64,000 nucleotides of DNA from assembly GCF_008831285.2 (NCBI RefSeq), contig NC_045149.1, positions 12,528,629 through 12,592,628 of the forward strand. Direction: 5' to 3'. This document shows positions 10,901-23,500 of the stretch, one piece after another. A program made the position numbers and the translations under genes. This DNA is from Nymphaea colorata (Eukaryota > Streptophyta > Magnoliopsida > Nymphaeales > Nymphaeaceae). How positions within the stretch are numbered: position 1 is the stretch's first letter; every line of letters starts with the position of its first letter. The notes under the pieces were generated by a model. That model made no database searches, was not told where the DNA came from, and worked only from the letters and a program-made list of their open reading frames with translations.

Positions 10901-12058
10901 ATATATGCAGCAACCCCCAGGGTTCGAGCGACAGGGGGAGTGTAGTAAAGTGTGTCGTCTGAAGAAGGCTATCTATGGACTCAAACAAAGTCCCAGGGCG
11001 TGGTTCCACAAATTATCAGAGGTGGTTTTCACAATGTGGATTTGAAATATCTCATTTGGATCATTCTCTATTCATCAAGAAGACCTCCAAATGTGTAGTT
11101 GTTATGGTAGTATATGTTGATGACATTATCTTGACAGGTGATTGTGATCAAGAAATCTCAGCTACAAAAACTTTCCTTCAAAAGCATTTTTTCACGAAAG
11201 ATCTTGGTCACTTGCGATATTTCCTTGAGATTGAGGTTGCACAGAACAAAAAATGCTTAGTATTGTCTCAGAGGAAGTATGTCCTTGACCTACTGCAGGA
11301 CACATGGATGCTAGGGACCAAGCCGGCTAATCTCCCTATGAATTCACATCTTCAACTTCATGATAATCAATTAAAACCAGTAGATTTATGATTTTACAAG
11401 TCTCTCATTGGCAAACTTCTTTATGTTACTGTAACAAGACCAAACATTAGCTTTGTTGTTGGGAAATTAAGTCAGTTTATGGAAAAACCTAGAAAATTCC
11501 ACTGGGATACTGCGTTGATGGTGTTGAAATACCTAAAGTCATCCCCGGGTAGAGGCCTCCTCTTTAAGAAAGATGAATCTCTAGAAGTTGTTGCTTACAG
11601 TGATGCTGACTATGCAGGGTTTGTTGATGATAGAAAATCCACCACTGGCTTTTGTATCTTGGTTGGGGGCAATCTCATATCATGGAGAAGCAAGAAACAA
11701 AATGTAGTCTCTAGATCAAGTGCAAAATCTGAATATAGAGCAATGGCTCAAACAACGGCTGAGATGACGTGGGTTAAATCTATGCTAACAAATATGAGTA
11801 TTCATGTTCCTCTTCCTATGAAAATGTACTGTGATAACAAGGCTGCCACTTACATTGCAAACAATCCAGTATTTCATGAAAGAACTAAACACATAGAGGT
11901 GGATTGTCATTATGTTCGGGATCTTATAAAAGAAGGTGTGGTGTCTACGGTTCATGTAGCTTATGGCAGCAAATATGTTTACTAAGGCTCTTTCGATTGG
12001 TGATTTCTCTAGATGTTGTGACAAGTTGAACATGGTTGTTATCTATGCTCCAGCTTGA
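8000..12058 (+). pseudogene. Copia-2 gag-pol, multiply broken
   Basis: ATG at 8000 (MAESNK...) is followed by early stops. Gag continues at 8256-8518 (LHNLRQGNQDLSQYF), with a zinc knuckle CTYCGKMRHLEDRC near 8640 and protease WIIDSGASSHFC near 8955. Integrase (GHPSAPKL, CEACQLGKH, HVDVWGP, IRTDNSLEF) ends in a stop at 9871. RT parts lie at 10446-11391 ([21 protein letters not shown]) and RNase H at 11479-11985 (YSDADYAGF, CDNKAATYIANNP). At least six stops or shifts separate these blocks. The invariant NGVAER motif reads NEVAER. It ends with a short purine tract, GAGGGGGA. It cannot make a working polyprotein. Confidence 0.93.
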
Positions 12059-12065
12059 GGGGGAT

Positions 12066-12708
12066 TGTTGAAATCAGAAAGCTTTGTCACACGGGTGCGG
12101 GTACGGGTACGGGGATACATGTACAAACACAACAACTTTCAAAATTTTCGGATACGCGGACATGACAAATTTTATATTCTAAAAAATGATAAAAAAAAAA
12201 CATGAAATTGAACAAAGAACATATAATGAACATAAAATTGAAGGAATAAAACAATACAAGTATACAACAAATTATAAACATGCAGACTTATTGCACAGGT
12301 AAAAAAAAAACACAAAAAAAATCCTGGATGAAAAACATTTGTGCAATGGATGATTTGGGGATGTTCTGTTGAAGCTTTTGCTTCCAAGGGAAAATACCGC
12401 AACGACAGAATATATTAGCTCACTTGTAGTTAATATGTAAATCAGAAAAAAATATGTGCACACAGCCTCCATTTACACAAAAACACACACATAAATGTTC
12501 ACAGATTACACATGAAGATCACTACAAAAGAGAAGTTCATGTTCACAGCATTCAAACGAATGCATACAGCCATAAAAATTCAAACGAACACATACAACCA
12601 TACACACTCAAACAGAACATCCCCAAATCGGCAAATCCAAAAGAAAAAACCGTCCATAGCATTGAAGAAGAGTTAAGGATGAAGAACGGCGGAAAAAAAC
12701 CCCAAATC

Positions 12709-12747
<39 letters not shown>

Positions 12748-13304
12748 CAAATGAAGAACATGAAACCCTAAGTTCTAATATCGAAAAAAAAAACACTTAC
12801 CTGTCCGTCGCCAGCTGCCACCGGACACCACCCGATGCCGCCGGATGCCATTGCCGTCGCTTGCCATTGTCGCCGAAGTCCTCTGCTGCAACACTCGTCG
12901 CTGGTGAAGTGGAGAGAAGTCGAGGGTTGGGCGTAAAGAAATTTTTTGTCGTTAAAAAGTTGGGTAGATTTAACGGTTCGGATCGGGTCTGACCCAAACC
13001 CGATCCAAGCCGTATCCTGTCGTGTCCCATGTGGGGATCGCCGTGTCGGCGTGTCGAAGCGGGTACACGGCCTATTTTGCCGTGACCGTATGACAAAGTC
13101 AGAAAGTATGGTAGTTTTCTGATTATTTAAAAGTTAGAGTCCTCTTTTGTCATTTTACAACTTTATGTGTCTTACTTATGTAACAGCCCCAGTCGATCCC
13201 TAATCTCTATTTAAGTAGAGATTAGGGCACGATATGAAATAAGAAAAATTTTCCGTCTCTGTCTCTCTCTCTCTCTCTCATATTCCTTCCTCCATTGTGT
13301 AACA
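12066..13304 (+). repeat. 3' LTR of Copia-2 split by a MITE
   Basis: Without the insert and its TSD the LTR is about 214 bp, close to the 215 bp of the Copia-6 LTR. It starts TGTTGAAATCAG, has a perfect TAATCTCTATTTAAGTAGAG stem near 13202, a CT run at 13258-13279 and ends GTGTAACA. The MITE occupies 12082-13098. Confidence 0.88.
12082..13098. mobile_element. hAT-like MITE, CTATGTCAC family, 1017-bp copy
   Basis: The termini are CTTTGTCACACGGGTGCGGG and ...CGGTCA-type ...CCGTATGACAAAG, forming inverted ends CTTTGTCA(C/T)ACGG. The 8-bp TSD is TCAGAAAG (12074-12081, 13099-13106). Inside are an A run of about 35 bases (12711-12745) and a GC-rich block (12799-12900, repeated CCG/TGCC) unlike the AT-rich rest, which could be captured sequence. 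No transposase is present. The same left part recurs at 41231-41744. Confidence 0.88.
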
Positions 13305-14438
13305 TTATATAAGGGTACCCAAGTAATGCACAAAATAACAAGTCTGACGAGTTGGGGACAGGATACAACTTAAATAATGTTGGATCTGAAGCCAGATCCA
13401 CAAACATGGACTTGGCTTCTTATTCTCTTCATTGTTAACGTCCCTTCACATCCCTCATCACAAGTGAGTAAAGTGCATTGGGAGCAAAGCATGTCAAATA
13501 ACTGTATATTTATTTACAAGGCCATAGGCCCTTGTGAGCCATCTAGGGCTTTTTACAAATTTGCCTGCAAATGGTTGGCATGTGAACATTTACTACTGTT
13601 TTTCGTATGGAAGCTGCAAGCATAATAAATATGAGAAATAATCTCTCCAATATTTTGAAAATATCTTTGATATTACCTACATTTTTAAGCCAACCAAAAA
13701 TATCGGCAAAAAACATTCCAGTATTTTTAGATATCACCAAAAGTAAATGATGCAATATTGTCACTAGTGTTAGATCATCCTGCGGCATTCTTAATAATTT
13801 TTCCTAATTTTTCTTCCTTTTGTCTGTATTCTTTGGGTGCAATTTTTATTTGTTTTCTTTTTATGTTCTTACATATCTTTTCTACTTGTTTATATTTTTT
13901 CAAGAAATATATTAGAAAACCTTGTATCTCAGAATTTATTCTTTTTTCTATTAAAATGTCTGAGACTTTCTCAATTAAAGCCTTGCGTAGAAATTGTTGA
14001 AAGAATTTCAGCCACTGTGGCTTCCATTGATTGGTGGCTTTGGCAAGTTTACTGGTTATCATTATGTGAATAGAGGAGTTGGAAAAGTGCACCTTTTATG
14101 AGATGATATCCTGTAAGTCAATATAGTTGGTTCTGTTGGTTGGGCCAAACTTGTGTCCTTATCTGCCTCATTTGCGAGACCAACCTAGTGAATGGCCAAG
14201 GGCCAAGAAAACTTAACAAAGTCTCAGGATTACCTGACACATGAGTATGTATGAACATTTTATAAAAAATGGCTCATTCTGGAAAAAAGTTTCAGTAGAA
14301 AGACTTGTAAACATTATCGAAAAGGAGGTAAACTTTAGTTTTTATGTTAAATGCATGAATTGTTTAATAACTCCCTTGTATCTTTGTCCCCCTTAACCCG
14401 GAAACTTTTAAGGGAGCTGATTGCTTTCCTGCTTCTAG
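13305..14438 (+). other. TPP2 intron sequence upstream of exon a
   Basis: AT-rich sequence with stop codons in all frames. I see no further TPP2 exon and no recognisable mobile-element coding sequence. The upstream neighbour exon of TPP2 must lie outside the window or beyond the Copia-1/gypsy/Copia-2 cluster. Confidence 0.6.
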
Positions 14439-14518
14439 CGAATATATGGAACAGGAGATGTTTACCCAAAGCCTTTGAAGCTTCCTAAAGGGGACTACAC
14501 TTTGCGAATGTCTATAAG
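14439..14518 (+). CDS. TPP2: TPP2 exon a
   Basis: Bounded by CTTCTAG| and |GTACTA. It encodes RIYGTGDVYPKPLKLPKGDY and a few more residues, and ends with two bases (AG) of an Arg codon completed by exon b. The G(D)VYP...LPKG(D/E)Y motif is typical of plant TPP II. Confidence 0.93.
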
Positions 14519-17500
14519 GTACTATTAAATCATTGATTCTAATGTGGAAAGCTTTTCATGCGTTTCAGTTCTATCTCAGATATTTTCCATGATTATTGCA
14601 TAACTTTTAACTGCCAAAATTTTGCAAGCCAATAATAGGTTTACATTGATGAATCATGCACAGTTGCACTTAATGAAAATAGGTGATCTGTTAATGTGGC
14701 TTGTTATAAAGCTGCTTTCCTATTTTTTTTTCATATTCTGCTGCTATTTTTGCGTTGTATGTATTCCTTAAAATTCTTGTGTCAGGAGGCATTTTTTCAT
14801 GCAATTAAAAGAATGCAGAGTACCTCTGTTTCATCTAACGCTGTTTGATATGATAAATGGACTGTAAAAGCTGACTGTTCAAAGTTCAAACTGCTTTCTA
14901 TCAAGCATATGGCTGAAGTCCTTGAGTAGTTCAATTGTTTTTGAGCATTGGGACTTCATTATGTTAAAATGATGCAAGTTTATGTCTTAAATGTTGAGGA
15001 GAAAACACTAATCTTGTCTTAATGATATTCATAGCTTACTCTTTCTATTAATGATGATATCCTTGTCTAAATGGGTAAGAATTACATCATTCCTACTTTT
15101 GATCTTCTGTTTCATACATGATTTTCTGAAAGTGAGGAGGCTAATATGTTCAATTTGTAGATTTTGACAACATAAAGGGGGTTGTTAAGCCATAATTATG
15201 AAGGCTCATTGTTGTTTCTCCTCGTAGTGATTTAACCATGTCCACCTCTTCCCTTCCACTTTCAGTCATTAGATATATTTCTGGCTTCACCGCCAACTTG
15301 GTTGAATCCTTCCATGCTGCTTTAAAGGAATGTTTCACGTTAACGTTCTTAGAATGAACACAAATATCTCGAACGTTTTGGACCTAACCCAGGATCTATG
15401 TCACATAGGCGCAGGGTTACGGGTGCACAATTTTTCAAAAAATATTAGGTTCTGGTGCGGCGATGATGTATGTATATGTATATAAATCATTTGCTACATA
15501 GTTATTTAACAGTTTAGTGGCTGCCTTGTTACCTATATTTATATATAAACTTTTTGTATAGAGATAATTTAGTTATATTCACATTTAAAATGGTCGGTTT
15601 TGGCCCGGTTTGGCTAAATGAACCGGATGTGCTATGTCGAACAGACATCATCACCAGCACCAGCATCGACAGGGGTGCGACATGGGTGCAGCAGCCATTA
15701 GAAGCACCCATGGTGCAGCTATGGACATTTTGATGACAACTGGTAATATTGTCAAAATGTATCAGTATTTTAAAATATTACCAGAACTAATAATGTCATG
15801 ATATTATTGCAATATTATTCCAAGTTATTCTCTATTTTCTTGACTTTTCCATGTCTATTTTGTCATATTTTAAGCTGATTAAACATGTGTTCTTTTTCCA
15901 TCTGGTTTCCTTTTTGGCATTCAAAATGCCTTTATATTTTCTATAAAATTTTGCCAGGAAAAATATTGGAAAACTTATTAGCTCATCATTTCTCTTTTCT
16001 TTTTCATATTTTTAAGTTTTAAAAAATTCCAATGGTTCACTAATGTTCTCTGAAGAAAGTCACATCTTGATAAGTACATCAGAAAAAAAGCCTTCTTAGG
16101 AAGTTGCAAGAAATGATATTAGCGACTGAGTGGAACATATGCAATCATGGATGTGCAGATGCTTAGATTTGGGCTTGAGAGTGCACGACCGGAACTGAAA
16201 CTAATCATTTACATCTAATTAATTGAACAAACCTCCTTGAAATATATTATCATTTTTCTAAACCTCCTCTCGATAGAATAATATAAAATATAATAAAATA
16301 AGTGATAGAAAATAATAATTTTTTTTTTGTTATAAATAGGGGTTGCCACCCCCTTTGGTGTGCAGCGTGAGGGAGAAGAGGAGCGTGAGGGAGAAGAGGA
16401 GAAGGAGAGAGAAGAGGAGAAAGAGAGAGAGAGGAAAGAGAATGAGAGGGTAGAGAGAGAAAAACGAGGAGAGAGAAAGTGTCCATCGGCAACGAAATTT
16501 GCCTAATTTTTGATCTCGTGCGTTGTAATCACTTGGAGTAGAGACTTTGCTAAAATATCAGGTATAATAAAAGTTATTGCAGTTTTCCCATTTACATGTA
16601 AAATTTTTTATTTTTAACCATAGAATTTTCCTGCCCAAAATTTAGGGTTTCATTTTTTTGTTTTCACATTGTTTATTCTCAGTTTTCACTAGTGCTTTCA
16701 AGCCAGACTGAAAATCAGTAATGTAGAACAATAGAAGTCAATGACATGCCTCTATCATAAAAAATTAATGCTGTTTCAAATAACAAATTTATTAATATAT
16801 AACATCAGAGTTTAACAATTAATATATTTTGGATTTTTAGTATGTTATTTTCATATTTTGCTCAATAATACCTTCGTCGGAATCTATAAATTTTGAATCA
16901 TGAATGTGTTATTTTGTTTGTTTGAATTCTTATTTTTTGTTTTTATATATATATATATATATATTGTTTGCTAAAACGGCTGTACCCCCATGTCCGAGTT
17001 TTTTTTGAAAATAGTCTGAACCGTACCTATGTGACATAGTATTCAAAACAATGTAAGACCTGAAGCAAATCATTATTTGGCAGCACAAAGAGAGAAAAAC
17101 AGAAGTGTTCAAAGGAATTTTACCAAGCAGTTGGTGAGCAGGCAGTCTTTTCTCAGCAGCAGATAGCACAGATTCTTCAGTAATAAATAGCTTGGAACAA
17201 CAATAATACAGGCTCTGATACGATGTTATAGCTGTTAATCAGCTAAATAAGATTACAAAACAAAGTACTATGACCCAAAGAAATGCAGTATGACTCTGAA
17301 TAATATTATTAATCACTCAAAAAGCTGTTCAAAAATAGCTTATTTAAACAGATAATATCTGATATATATATATATATATATATATCTATATATATAAAAG
17401 GAGCTAAAAACAAAGCAAGAAAGAGCAGCAAGGAGTTAGCTATTGGGCTGGCTCGAACGGCTCTAAAAGCTTGGTCAAACCCAGCTTTGACCAACCTAGG

Positions 17501-20500
17501 CTCACACAGAATTAAAAAAAAAAAATACAAATACAAATTGACAGATATATATAACAGTCATATGCATGCAAAACTACAACCATACATGCATTGAAGCATA
17601 TATAATTATAGATTATACATATACATACATATAGGCTGAATGTGAATTCTATATATATATACAAGATTTACAGTAAGTCTAACCAATCCACACTCCCTGG
17701 AAAGATTGCAGCCTTATGCCATGTCCAAGATCTTCTGAATCACAAATTGGAGAGGTTTGAATCTGATGAGGTAAGAAAGCAAGAAGAGAAGAAGATAGTC
17801 AGTGAGGATATCTTTCTTGTGACACATTTGTTTGCTACGCTACTTGTTCTTTTGTGCAGCTAGACCTTTTCACTACATAGAATGGAACAATAACACTGGG
17901 TTTATGTGATAAAATTCATGTTGAATATGTCTTATTCTGATACCTTTTCTACTTTTCAGGTGTTCTGTTAAAATCTTACCCAATTCATTCAATAATTTTC
18001 TCATAGAAAACTGTTCATATTTTGTGCTTATTGCATTAGCTCATCTAATTATTTTGCAGGCACGAAAACATACATTATCTTGAGAAAATGAAGGAACTTG
18101 TTTTGTTCATCGAAAGAAACTTGGAAGCCAAGGTACTTGATATTAAATTTCACTATCTCGATCAACCATTTTCTAAAAGAAACTGAACTGAGAAGATGTA
18201 TTTGCTGTTGCTTTCCTTCCTGCTATGGAGTTTACTTCCTGACTATTCCATCTTTAGCACCTTACTCCTATTCTCCTTTGAAGTCTCATTCTTTCCTAAA
18301 TCTTTGAGCGATTGCTATGTATTGTTGTTGGCATGACAGTTTTCTAATTCATTGATTATTTTACTTTCTGAGTTATTAGCATTTCTTTCTGTCATGCTTT
18401 TTGTTTTTACATTTGCTGGGATAGGAAATTTAAAGAAATTAGGGTACCATCTTATTTTCTGTATTATATAGTAAGAATCCAAATTGTGGTTCCTAAACTA
18501 ATTTGATGCATTATTTGGAGGCTTTGAAACATCTCTTTTGAACTAAATATTCAACATATCCTTTTTAATTGGTTTCAGGATTTCATACACTTGAGCTGCT
18601 TTAGTCAACCAGATGGACCTATAACTGGGAACAGCAGCTTTACATCCTTGGTTTTAGTACCTGGGTAAGTCTATTATAATTGGCAACCTTCATTTTAAGT
18701 TGGAGTTGCCTACAGATATTCACATCATATGCTACTCTATGAGTCATGATTTAAGTTGCTTAAGAACACTTGTTTGTGTTTTTCCTCAGCGAAAGGGAGG
18801 CCTTTTATGTGGGCCCACCACCCAAGGACAAACTTCCAAAGGTAGGGAGGCATTTAAACTTTATTTGTTTTGTCTCTTTCTTAACCATGTGAGCATGTTA
18901 CAGTGTTGTTCAGCTGGATCTATACTGCTTGGTGAGATCAGCTATGGGAGCCTCTCCCTTGGAGCAAAGGAAGATGGAAAAAACACTCAGACCTGTCCTG
19001 TTTTCTACCCATTATCGTATATGGTTCCACCTAAGGTTGGAAATTTTCTTCATATTGTTCGCTGAACATGCTTCCATTTGAACTATTTGTGAACCAGAAT
19101 AAAATTGTGACTAGATTAATTTTAACAAATGATACTTCTTCTCTCAGCTTGATGAGAAGGATAAAGAAAAAGATGGTTTTGATAGCAAAAAGAGCTTATC
19201 TGAGCGTGTAGACGAAGAGGTATGTTTGTTAAGTAGTTGTGATTTGAGGACATAATGAATATCCAGAAGGAAATGCACATTAAATTCTTGTTGGGTGATT
19301 GCAGCTAATCACTGAAACATGGCTGCATATACTGATGACCAGGACCTGCTTACGACTTTCCTATACTAGTTTATAGGAACACAATGTCATGTCATTTTAT
19401 GTGATCTCTTATGCTTAAGGAATCTTAAACTTCCTTGTATGTGTTTTGAGTTGCTATCCTTGAAGTAAGCCCAAGAGTATTTCACTTTGCCCGCTATCCT
19501 TGAAGTAAGCCCAAGAGTATTTCACTTTGCCCTTTTCAGTTCATTATTGCTTTCAAGTTTCACGTTTTTTTAATTTTTGCTCCATCGCTTACTCCTGTTT
19601 TCGTGTGAATTCCTATTAGGGGGAATCTGAGTGAACCATTTACACGCAAGATAATCAATGTTTTTCGTGTTTTGGGCTTGTTGCAACTTACACTAAGGAG
19701 GGTGAAAATCAATAAATGTTAGACCTTGAAGGAAGTGAGAAGAGAGGAAGGAAAGAGAACAAAGAGTTATATAGGGAGAGAGAGAGAGAGTCACATCCCA
19801 ACCTTTTTACTCACAAATAATTTTTTTTTTGGTTAAAACTTAAAACGTCGAGGTGCGACGATATAACGATTCAAAAGGAGCTATGCAAATCAAAAGACAA
19901 TGGGGCAAACTTTTCGTCTATGTCACATATGTATGGGTACAGGTACAGACCATTTTCAAAAAATTTGGGTGCGGGGGTACGGCCATACACACACGCGGAC
20001 ATATATATATATATACATCAAAAAATTTCAAAATGAATAACATATTTATAAATCATGATCCAAAACACAATATGGAAGTAATTAACATACAAATATATCA
20101 ACTTTCTTGATTCTCCGTCGCATCATCAAGATTAGAAGGAGCAACAGGTCACACTTTTAAGATATATTGACATCGCTATGATTATGGCTCACACTATTAT
20201 CGAAGAGTCAAGTTATAGAGAAGGGATCGATTTTTGAAACATTGTATGGAAGATTTTAAATGAAAAGTTGTGAGGAACTATGTACAAGAAATGTTTAGAG
20301 TGAAAAAGGAAACAAGAAAAGAGAGGGGGATTTTTAATTTTCAACTAAAAAACTGGACAACTTTGGACTCGGTCAAAGTTGACAGAGTCCGAAAATGGAC
20401 AAAAATGATCCCGAGTACGTTGACCGTACTCGGTGCTGCGTTGACCGCACCTTTGCCACACCTAGGGCCGTACCCGTACCATGCAGGTACTCCTCCTTAA

Positions 20501-23500
20501 GAGGAGTACCCGTGTGACATAGCTTTTCGTTATATAGTAAATTCAGTTCATACAAAATTCACTTCATATTTCTTAATAACACATATGACAAAAATACCCC
20601 AAAACCACAACATTGATGTCTAACAAAAACAAGACATCAATGAGACCAAAACATGACGCGTCGGCACTACAATAGACAAAAAATCTCTCCAGTAGGATGT
20701 GAGTTGAGTCATCTAATCAACCTGCTGTCCCGGGTCCGCCAAAACCTGAAAAAGTAAACAACAGAAGGCTTAGCCTTTGCAGTATGACAACAAACCAGAT
20801 AAATCCCTAACTCTCTCAGGTAAGGGCTTAAATCTGTGATATAACAAATACGAAAATAAAACACTATCATGTCATGATAGGAGCATGTAGTCACATGACT
20901 TGTCATGGAAGCTCCTCGCATATACCACAACATGTATAGACCGCTCAATGGCCAGCATATTCATTTCATTCACATACACTTCATTCACATTGTTTTCATT
21001 TACATTAGCTTTAGTGAATTAACAGTTCCTGTGAATGCAAACATAGGCACGTGCACACGACAGACTGTGACACCCCGACCCTTTAACCCTCAAACTATTT
21101 TTTTTTTTAAACATAAAGCATCGAGGTGTGACTACCCAACAATTCAAAAAGACGATGAGCCAAGCAATTCAAAACAATGGGGCGAACTTTCATTAATATA
21201 ACCATTTTGTTTCATACAAATTCACATCTATGTGCATGACCAAAATGCCCCAAAATCAATAACATTGATGCCTAACAAAAAGAAGACATCAATAAAACCA
21301 AAACATGACGCGCCGGCACTACAAACGACAATCCCAAAACCACCCCAGTAGGACGTGAGTGAAGCCATCCGCTCAACCTGTTGCCCCGGGTCTGCCAAAA
21401 CCTGAAAAAGAAAACAACTGAAGGCTCAGCCTTCGCAGTATGGCAACAAGCCAGAAAAATGCCAAACCCTCTCAAGTAAGGCTCAAATAAAGGGACAAAT
21501 ATCAACCCATCTATCGTCATGTCGCGTCTGAGTGCGACACGTAAAAGCCACTTGATGGCCACACTAACACAACATCAGTCACATGCGAAGCATGCTTAAA
21601 CATAACACTTGCATTCATATCAATCACATATACGTCAGTCACATGCATTCTGTCAAACACTTTGCATTTTCATTAACTTTAGTGCATTAACAGTTCCTGT
21701 GGGTGCAACACAGGCACGTGCACACCGCGGGCGGCCTACAGCCGAGAGACAACCCCCGTGGTGGCCCATAACAGTATGGATCCATTTCACCCGCTGCAGC
21801 GGTAGAGCACTCATCCCTGTATGTGTGACGTCCAAGGTGAGATACTCAGCCTTCCCTAGGACACCCAGGTTGGGAAGGCAGGAGCCCAACGCTCCAAGCA
21901 CAACACACAACAGAACCCTGGGGCCTTGCACCGCCTGCGCTCTGACAGGCGAGACCAGTGGCAATCAAGGGGGACGTCTCCCAAACACATAGCCACATCC
22001 CACTGGTCTCTCATCTCTTAGTTATTCATTCTTATCATTATAGTTACACATTCACAAGATGACTGGCTAGCACACGAGGTTAGTACACTTCCCGAGTGCA
22101 CCCACACCTCCGATTACCTCCACATGAGGTCTATACATACAGTAACAGTCATTGCTAGCCGTCATACCATACGGGTACAACTACCCTCCAAAACATCCAT
22201 TTGCATCATTGCCCACGGCAATGCATATGCAACAACATACACATTCATATCAATCATCACATCAATCCTCACATCAATCATGTCAATCACCTCTTCGAAA
22301 AACTTAGCCAATCCACAGAGAGTAGTCTCGATCTGCGGTTGGCTCGTAGCTGTCCTATGCAGTTATCATTCTATGATGCTTTCTAATGCACAATTGGGGT
22401 CGAGGAGACACTCGACTCGATACCCCACCTCATCTGTCCTAAACAGATATCAATTCTAGCATGCACATACCAATGCGTAACTTTTTTAAATCGAATGACT
22501 AATAATCTTTCTAACCCATTCATATCATGTAAGCAACATACACATACTCAATCACAAAACCGTCAATCAATTAACATCACAATCCTAGGATCCCTTGATC
22601 CTAGGAGCACCCAATCACACAATTGCCCCAGGCAGGAATTTGCCTGGAAAGTTGCCATACCTGTGGCGCGCTCATCAAATTCTTCAAAATGCCTCAAGCT
22701 TCGAACTCAAGGTCGACGGGATGAGCCCGGTGCACCTGCAAACATAAACAAGAATAAGGTTTCTACTAGATACCTACACCAATCAAACAGAAACGAACAG
22801 ATACAAAAATAAAATCCTTGAGGCACGTGTCAGCGCCTCAAGAGGGTATCGACAGGTAGTGTCGACCAACGGGCTCTCCACAAGGCCTCCTCCTTTACGT
22901 CTTGACGTTGCCTTGAATTATCAAAGCCTTCAACCATCAATCAAACCGTCACTAAATCCTTCCTCAATAACGTTCTTTAAGTAAGACATCAACCTCAAGT
23001 CACATCCCAAAACGCATATATCCCTAATTAACTTCATGATACACCCGTTCACCGAAGTCTGCGCTACACTCCCTAAGACGGTTCCAAAACTTCCCCACAA
23101 CCTCACAATCTCTACCATGTTTCCTTAAAGCTTCGAAACTTAATCCATCATGCTTAAACGATCATTAAATACATGAATCATCACTTTCCAACGCAAATCC
23201 TAAGTTTCCCTCAAAAACAAAATTACTAACATGCGTCCCAAAATCATCAATTCTAAGCTCTAGCATGCTCGAACCATAATTATACATGCTCTAAAAGATA
23301 ATAGTCAATAATTTGGGCTTGATTAGGTCTCGCTCACCCTCAATCAAGAATTTGAACTGCTGCAACGCCTCCGGCAGTCACCTCAAACGATCAATTGGTC
23401 CCCGAACGGCAAAAATCGTGCTAAACCTCCACCACCAACACTGCCTACTCGCTGCTAGGAGGGGAAAAACACGTTTCCCAAGCTGGAATCCTAACAAACA

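Larger units (their letters stand above)
7710..13304 (+). mobile_element. Copia-2, full span, decayed
   Basis: The element runs from TGTTGAAATCAG to ...ATTGTGTAACA and is flanked by the 5-bp TSD TTATA (7705-7709, 13305-13309). It has both LTRs, but the end of the 5' LTR, the primer site and most of the leader are deleted near 7886. The gag-pol frame is broken in many places, and a 1017-bp MITE sits in the 3' LTR. Copia-6 and Copia-7 belong to the same or a closely related family, judged by LTR and protein similarity. Confidence 0.9.

Noticed and set aside
12454-12796. Lys-rich (+) and Phe-rich (-) frames
   Set aside because: Caused by the poly-A run inside a MITE.
16250-16492. Promoter of a host gene (TATAAATA box with purine-rich tract)
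   Set aside because: It is inside a TPP2 intron with no downstream gene; it may be a fragment of an LTR, but no partner LTR was found.
15396-17039. One 1.6-kb CTATGTCAC element joining the two termini
   Set aside because: Flanking 8-mers (CCCAGGAT and TATTCAAA) do not match, so I treat them as separate fragments.
18700-19065. A 121-codon frame spanning TPP2 exons d and e
   Set aside because: It reads through introns that have clear GT/AG borders, and exon homology ends exactly at those borders.
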